A stretch of DNA of 7,518 bases from Lachnospiraceae bacterium (GTDB taxonomy: Bacteria; Bacillota; Clostridia; Lachnospirales; Lachnospiraceae). Below the pieces are notes generated by a model. It was not told the DNA's origin. It did not search any database and saw nothing but the letters and a program-made list of their open reading frames with translations. Of the stretch, positions 4,805 to 7,518 are shown in pieces. Location of the stretch: the NCBI GenBank assembly GCA_017964745.1, contig JAGCRJ010000036.1, forward strand, positions 1-7,518, given 5' to 3'. How positions within the stretch are numbered: position 1 is the stretch's first letter; each line of letters opens with the position of its first letter. A program made the translations under genes and the position numbers.

Positions 4805-7261
4805 TTATTTCTTAGGCTCTTTAACCTTAAAACAGACTTTTCCGCCCGAGTAAGAGCAGGTTACGCTGTCACCCGGTTTTACATTCTTCCGCAGGATCTC
4901 TTCGGCAAGCGGATCCTCAACAACTGTGAGCATGGCTCTCTTCAAGGGTCTTGCGCCCATCTTCCTGTCGGCATATTTCTCGATCAGATGACTCTTGACG
5001 GAAGGTGCGAGCTTAAGCTCGATATCCATCTGTTCCTTGCATCTGTCTCCGAGCTGTCTCGCAAGCAGATCGACGATATCCTTAAGGTTTTCGTCGCTGA
5101 GCTGGCTGAACACGACGATGTCATCGATCCTGTTGATGAACTCGGGCTTGAAGATCCTCTTTACCTCTTCCATTACGCCCGACTTCATTCTCTCATAATC
5201 AGCCTTCTCTCCGCCGCTCGATGCGCCGAATCCGAGATTCTTGGGATCGACGATGCGCTGCGCTCCGGCATTGGAGGTCATGATTATGATCGTATTCTTG
5301 AACGATACCTTCCTGCCCTTAGAATCGGTCAGATGTCCGTCATCGAGAACCTGGAGAAGTATATTGAAAACATCGGGATGTGCCTTCTCGATCTCATCGA
5401 AAAGAACAACCGAATAAGGGTTGGTCCTTATCTTGTCGGTAAGCTGACCGCCCTCGGAAAATCCCACATATCCCGGAGGTGAACCGATCATCTTCGTAGT
5501 CGAGAAGCTCTCCATATATTCGGACATATCGATCCTTATGAGGGAATCCTCCGAACCGAACATCGCCTCCGCAAGTGCTTTTGAAAGCTCAGTCTTACCT
5601 ACACCGGTAGGTCCGAGGAAAAGGAATGATCCGACGGGGCGCTTGGGATCCTTAAGCCCCACGCGTCCTCTTCTCATCGCCTTGGAGATGCCTTCGACAG
5701 CTTCCTCCTGACCGATGACTCTCTTATGAAGGATCGACTCAAGCTTAAGGAGCCTGTCGCTTTCCTTTTCATTAAGCTTGGTGACCGGTATCTTGGTCCA
5801 CATTGCGACAACCTTTGCGATATCATCCTCGCCTATGCTGCCCTTGCGGACACCTGACTTTTCCTCACTCTTTTTGACAGCCTTCTCATATTTCTTAATG
5901 AGTTCGTCCTGCTTTAATTTGATCTCCCTTGCCTGAAGGAATGCTTCCATGCGGATGGAAAGCTCAATCTGCCTGTCCATCTTATTGATCTCGTCGAGCA
6001 TTGCCTTATGCTTTTCGGGAACCTCCATCGTACGAAGGTGCGCGCTTGCGGCAGCTTCATCGATAAGGTCGATCGCTTTGTCGGGAAGATTTCTGTCATT
6101 GATGTATCTCGCGGAAAGCCTTACCGCGGCATCAATGGCTTCGGGTGTGATCTCGATATTATGGTGGTCTTCGTATTTGTGCTTGATGCCCTCGAGGATA
6201 CGGATGCTCTCTTCCTCGGTGGGTTCTTCAACGGTAACGGGCTGGAAACGTCTCTCCAGAGCCGCATCCTTTTCGACATACTTGTGATACTCGGCAATGG
6301 TCGTCGCACCGATAAGCTGAAGTTCTCCCCTTGCAAGCGAAGGCTTCATGATATTGGATGCATCGATGGAGCCTTCCGCTCCGCCGGCACCGATCAGGGT
6401 ATGTATCTCATCCAGGAAAAGAATGATATTGCCGTTATCCTCAACTTCCCTGATGACGCGCTTGATCCTCTCTTCGAATTCTCCGCGGTACTTGGAACCT
6501 GCCACCATTCCGGGAAGATCGAGTGTGAGGAGTCTCTTGTTCTTGACGGTATCGGGTGCTTCGCCGGAAGCGATGAGCTGTGCGAGTCCCTCGACAACCG
6601 CAGTTTTTCCTACACCGGGTTCACCGATGAGACAGGGATTGTTCTTGGTCCTTCTCGAAAGGATCTGTATGATCCTCTTTATCTCATCCTTCCTGCCGAT
6701 GACGGGATCGAGCTTTCCTTCTTCGGCAAGCTTGGTAAGATCCCTTGAATACTGTCCGAGAATGGATGCCCTCTCGCCCGCTTCTCCGCCCCGTGCCATA
6801 AGGTCCTCACGTGCAAGTGCGGGATCCTGTCCCATTGCGGCAAGTGTATCAGCATAGACCTTCATGGGATTAATTCCCATCGTTGCAAGAAGTCTTACCG
6901 CAACATTCTCGCCCTCCTTGATGAGCGCAAGAAGAATATGCTCGGTACCGATAGCTTCCTGTCCGAACCTCTTTGCAAGCCTATGCGCTTCCTCGAGTAT
7001 TCCCCTTGCCCTGGGTGAATACTCCTCCCTTGATTCGATTGCAAGGGCGGTATTGAAGCTTATCATGTCCCTGATCATATCGGTGAGATTTGCGGTATCA
7101 ACGTTATTGGCCGCAAGCACTCCGCCCGCCATGCTTTCGGTATTCAGGGCAAGTCCGAGCAGGATGTGTTCGGAACCCACATAGCTCTGGCGGAGCTTTT
7201 TAGCCCATTTGAAAGCAATGCTGAGGGACTGTTTTGCTTTTTCAGAATAATTATCTTCCAC
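4805..7261 (-). CDS. clpC: ATP-dependent Clp protease ATP-binding subunit ClpC (Hsp100 unfoldase)
   Basis: ClpC unfolds substrates and feeds them to ClpP in the cytoplasm. The 818 residues show the full class I layout. Tandem Clp-N repeats lie at about 1-145 (each with a GSEHILLGL or GTEHILLAL motif). AAA1 has Walker A GEPGVGKT (213-220), Walker B LFLDE (281-285) and an ERRF arginine-finger region (336-339). A short middle domain lies at about 415-470. AAA2 has Walker A GPTGVGKT (550-557) and Walker B VVLFDE (618-623). The ClpP-binding loop LGF is at 676-678, so it should dock ClpP. The middle domain is short, as in ClpC rather than ClpB, and keeps a Phe (441) that appears to match the one holding Bacillus/Staphylococcus ClpC in its resting decamer, so adaptor activation is plausible. 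The start is GTG at 7261, with CAGGAGA about seven bases upstream. clpP and mcsAB are not in the window. Confidence 0.97.
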   Translation of the reverse strand: MEDNYSEKAKQSLSIAFKWAKKLRQSYVGSEHILLGLALNTESMAGGVLAANNVDTANLTDMIRDMISFNTALAIESREEYSPRARGILEEAHRLAKRFGQEAIGTEHILLALIKEGENVAVRLLATMGINPMKVYADTLAAMGQDPALAREDLMARGGEAGERASILGQYSRDLTKLAEEGKLDPVIGRKDEIKRIIQILSRRTKNNPCLIGEPGVGKTAVVEGLAQLIASGEAPDTVKNKRLLTLDLPGMVAGSKYRGEFEERIKRVIREVEDNGNIILFLDEIHTLIGAGGAEGSIDASNIMKPSLARGELQLIGATTIAEYHKYVEKDAALERRFQPVTVEEPTEEESIRILEGIKHKYEDHHNIEITPEAIDAAVRLSARYINDRNLPDKAIDLIDEAAASAHLRTMEVPEKHKAMLDEINKMDRQIELSIRMEAFLQAREIKLKQDELIKKYEKAVKKSEEKSGVRKGSIGEDDIAKVVAMWTKIPVTKLNEKESDRLLKLESILHKRVIGQEEAVEGISKAMRRGRVGLKDPKRPVGSFLFLGPTGVGKTELSKALAEAMFGSEDSLIRIDMSEYMESFSTTKMIGSPPGYVGFSEGGQLTDKIRTNPYSVVLFDEIEKAHPDVFNILLQVLDDGHLTDSKGRKVSFKNTIIIMTSNAGAQRIVDPKNLGFGASSGGEKADYERMKSGVMEEVKRIFKPEFINRIDDIVVFSQLSDENLKDIVDLLARQLGDRCKEQMDIELKLAPSVKSHLIEKYADRKMGARPLKRAMLTVVEDPLAEEILRKNVKPGDSVTCSYSGGKVCFKVKEPKK

Positions 7262-7285
7262 CTTTATCTCCTGACTGTTAATGAC

Positions 7286-7518
7286 TTATTCTTTGGAATG
7301 ATCGGATGCGTAATCGTCAAATATCCGGTCAACCAGCTTATGGACATCCTCGCGGGAAATGTTCCTGCAGAACGCTCTCGCTATATCGACCCTCAGGCTT
7401 TCCCCGAGTTCTTCGAGCGCGATCGCCTTGTCGGGATCGACGCTTATCACCGCGCCGCGTCTTCTGTCCACCTTGACGTATCCCTGCTGCCTGAGCACCG
7501 TATATGCCTTGTTTACGG
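7286..7518 (-). CDS. GntR-family winged-helix regulator, C-terminal part (5' end beyond window)
   Basis: Only the last 76 residues are visible; the frame continues past base 7518. The visible start VNKAYTVLRQQGYVKVDRRRGAVISV is the end of the recognition helix and the wing of a GntR-type winged helix. It closely resembles the YtrA-like subgroup, in which 'NTVNKAY' is followed by 'L...G....RRGxG/A'. A short helical C-terminal stretch (about the last 45 residues, with LEELGESLRVDIARAF and HKLVDRIFDDYASD) follows, matching the short tail of YtrA-type proteins rather than a large effector domain. An internal GTG at 7498 is not the start, as the frame is open upstream and matches the family. It ends 24 bases before clpC and is probably in its operon. 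A repressor acting on this operon or a nearby transporter is plausible. CtsR, the usual Firmicutes clpC repressor, has a different sequence pattern. Confidence 0.85.
   Translation of the reverse strand, partial: VNKAYTVLRQQGYVKVDRRRGAVISVDPDKAIALEELGESLRVDIARAFCRNISREDVHKLVDRIFDDYASDHSKE

Noticed and set aside
4727..5482. A 251-codon open frame on the plus strand across the start of the 134-residue gene and the 3' half of clpC
   Set aside because: It lies antisense to a confident coding sequence, shows no recognisable motif, and is explained by codon bias leaving the opposite strand free of stops.
6008..6748. A 246-codon open frame on the plus strand inside clpC
   Set aside because: Antisense to the conserved AAA1 and middle-domain regions of clpC, with no recognisable motif; a shadow frame.
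7286..7498. A complete 70-residue protein starting at the GTG at 7498
   Set aside because: The frame is open to the window edge and the residues before it match the GntR recognition helix, so this is the tail of a longer gene.
1..7518. CRISPR arrays, insertion sequences, riboswitches, rRNA
   Set aside because: No regularly spaced repeats, transposase-like coding sequence, terminal inverted repeats or recognisable aptamer cores were seen; intergenic regions are all short.

Overview
The window looks like a piece of a Clostridia chromosome (Firmicutes/Bacillota), most likely Lachnospiraceae or a close relative. This rests on the ClpC type, the clpC–small acidic protein–radA order, strong AGGAGG-type ribosome binding sites and sigma-A-like promoters; it is inference, not a database match. 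Every gene I can support reads on the minus strand, so transcription runs from high to low coordinates. No intergenic stretch exceeds about 125 bases, and I see no mobile element, CRISPR array or long repeat.

Region 1 (7518 to 2970) is a proteostasis and genome-maintenance operon. It holds the C-terminal end of a GntR-type winged-helix regulator, clpC (an 818-residue Hsp100 unfoldase), a 134-residue acidic protein of unknown function, and radA (DNA branch-migration helicase). Gaps are 24, 21 and 5 bases. In Bacillus, clpC sits in ctsR-mcsA-mcsB-clpC-radA. Here a GntR-like gene lies directly before clpC, and the unknown protein separates clpC from radA.

Region 2 (2969 to 2782) is a self-contained tRNA-Trp(CCA) unit. 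It has a near-consensus promoter (TTGCCA-N17-TATAAT) and a strong intrinsic terminator, and it insulates the clpC operon from the next one.

Region 3 (2760 to 967) is a three-gene glycan cassette with its own extended -10 promoter, whose spacer contains a perfect dyad. The genes encode an FdtA/QdtA-like sugar cupin, a two-TM family 2 glycosyltransferase of the polyprenyl-phosphate type (GTGA overlap with the cupin gene), and a 125-residue orphan protein 4 bases further on. Both enzymes carry a substitution in their signature motif: HAN for HAH in the cupin, and QAD for DAD in the glycosyltransferase.

Region 4 (966 to 1) has a 122-base intergenic region with a candidate promoter and nested dyads, a 152-residue protein resembling DUF6508, and the N-terminal 111 residues of a TetR-family regulator cut by the window edge. 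A 6-6-6 dyad just before the tetR start could be its own operator.

Nothing here is clearly a new defence or mobile system. The best leads are the cupin/glycosyltransferase/orphan cassette and the unknown protein between clpC and radA.
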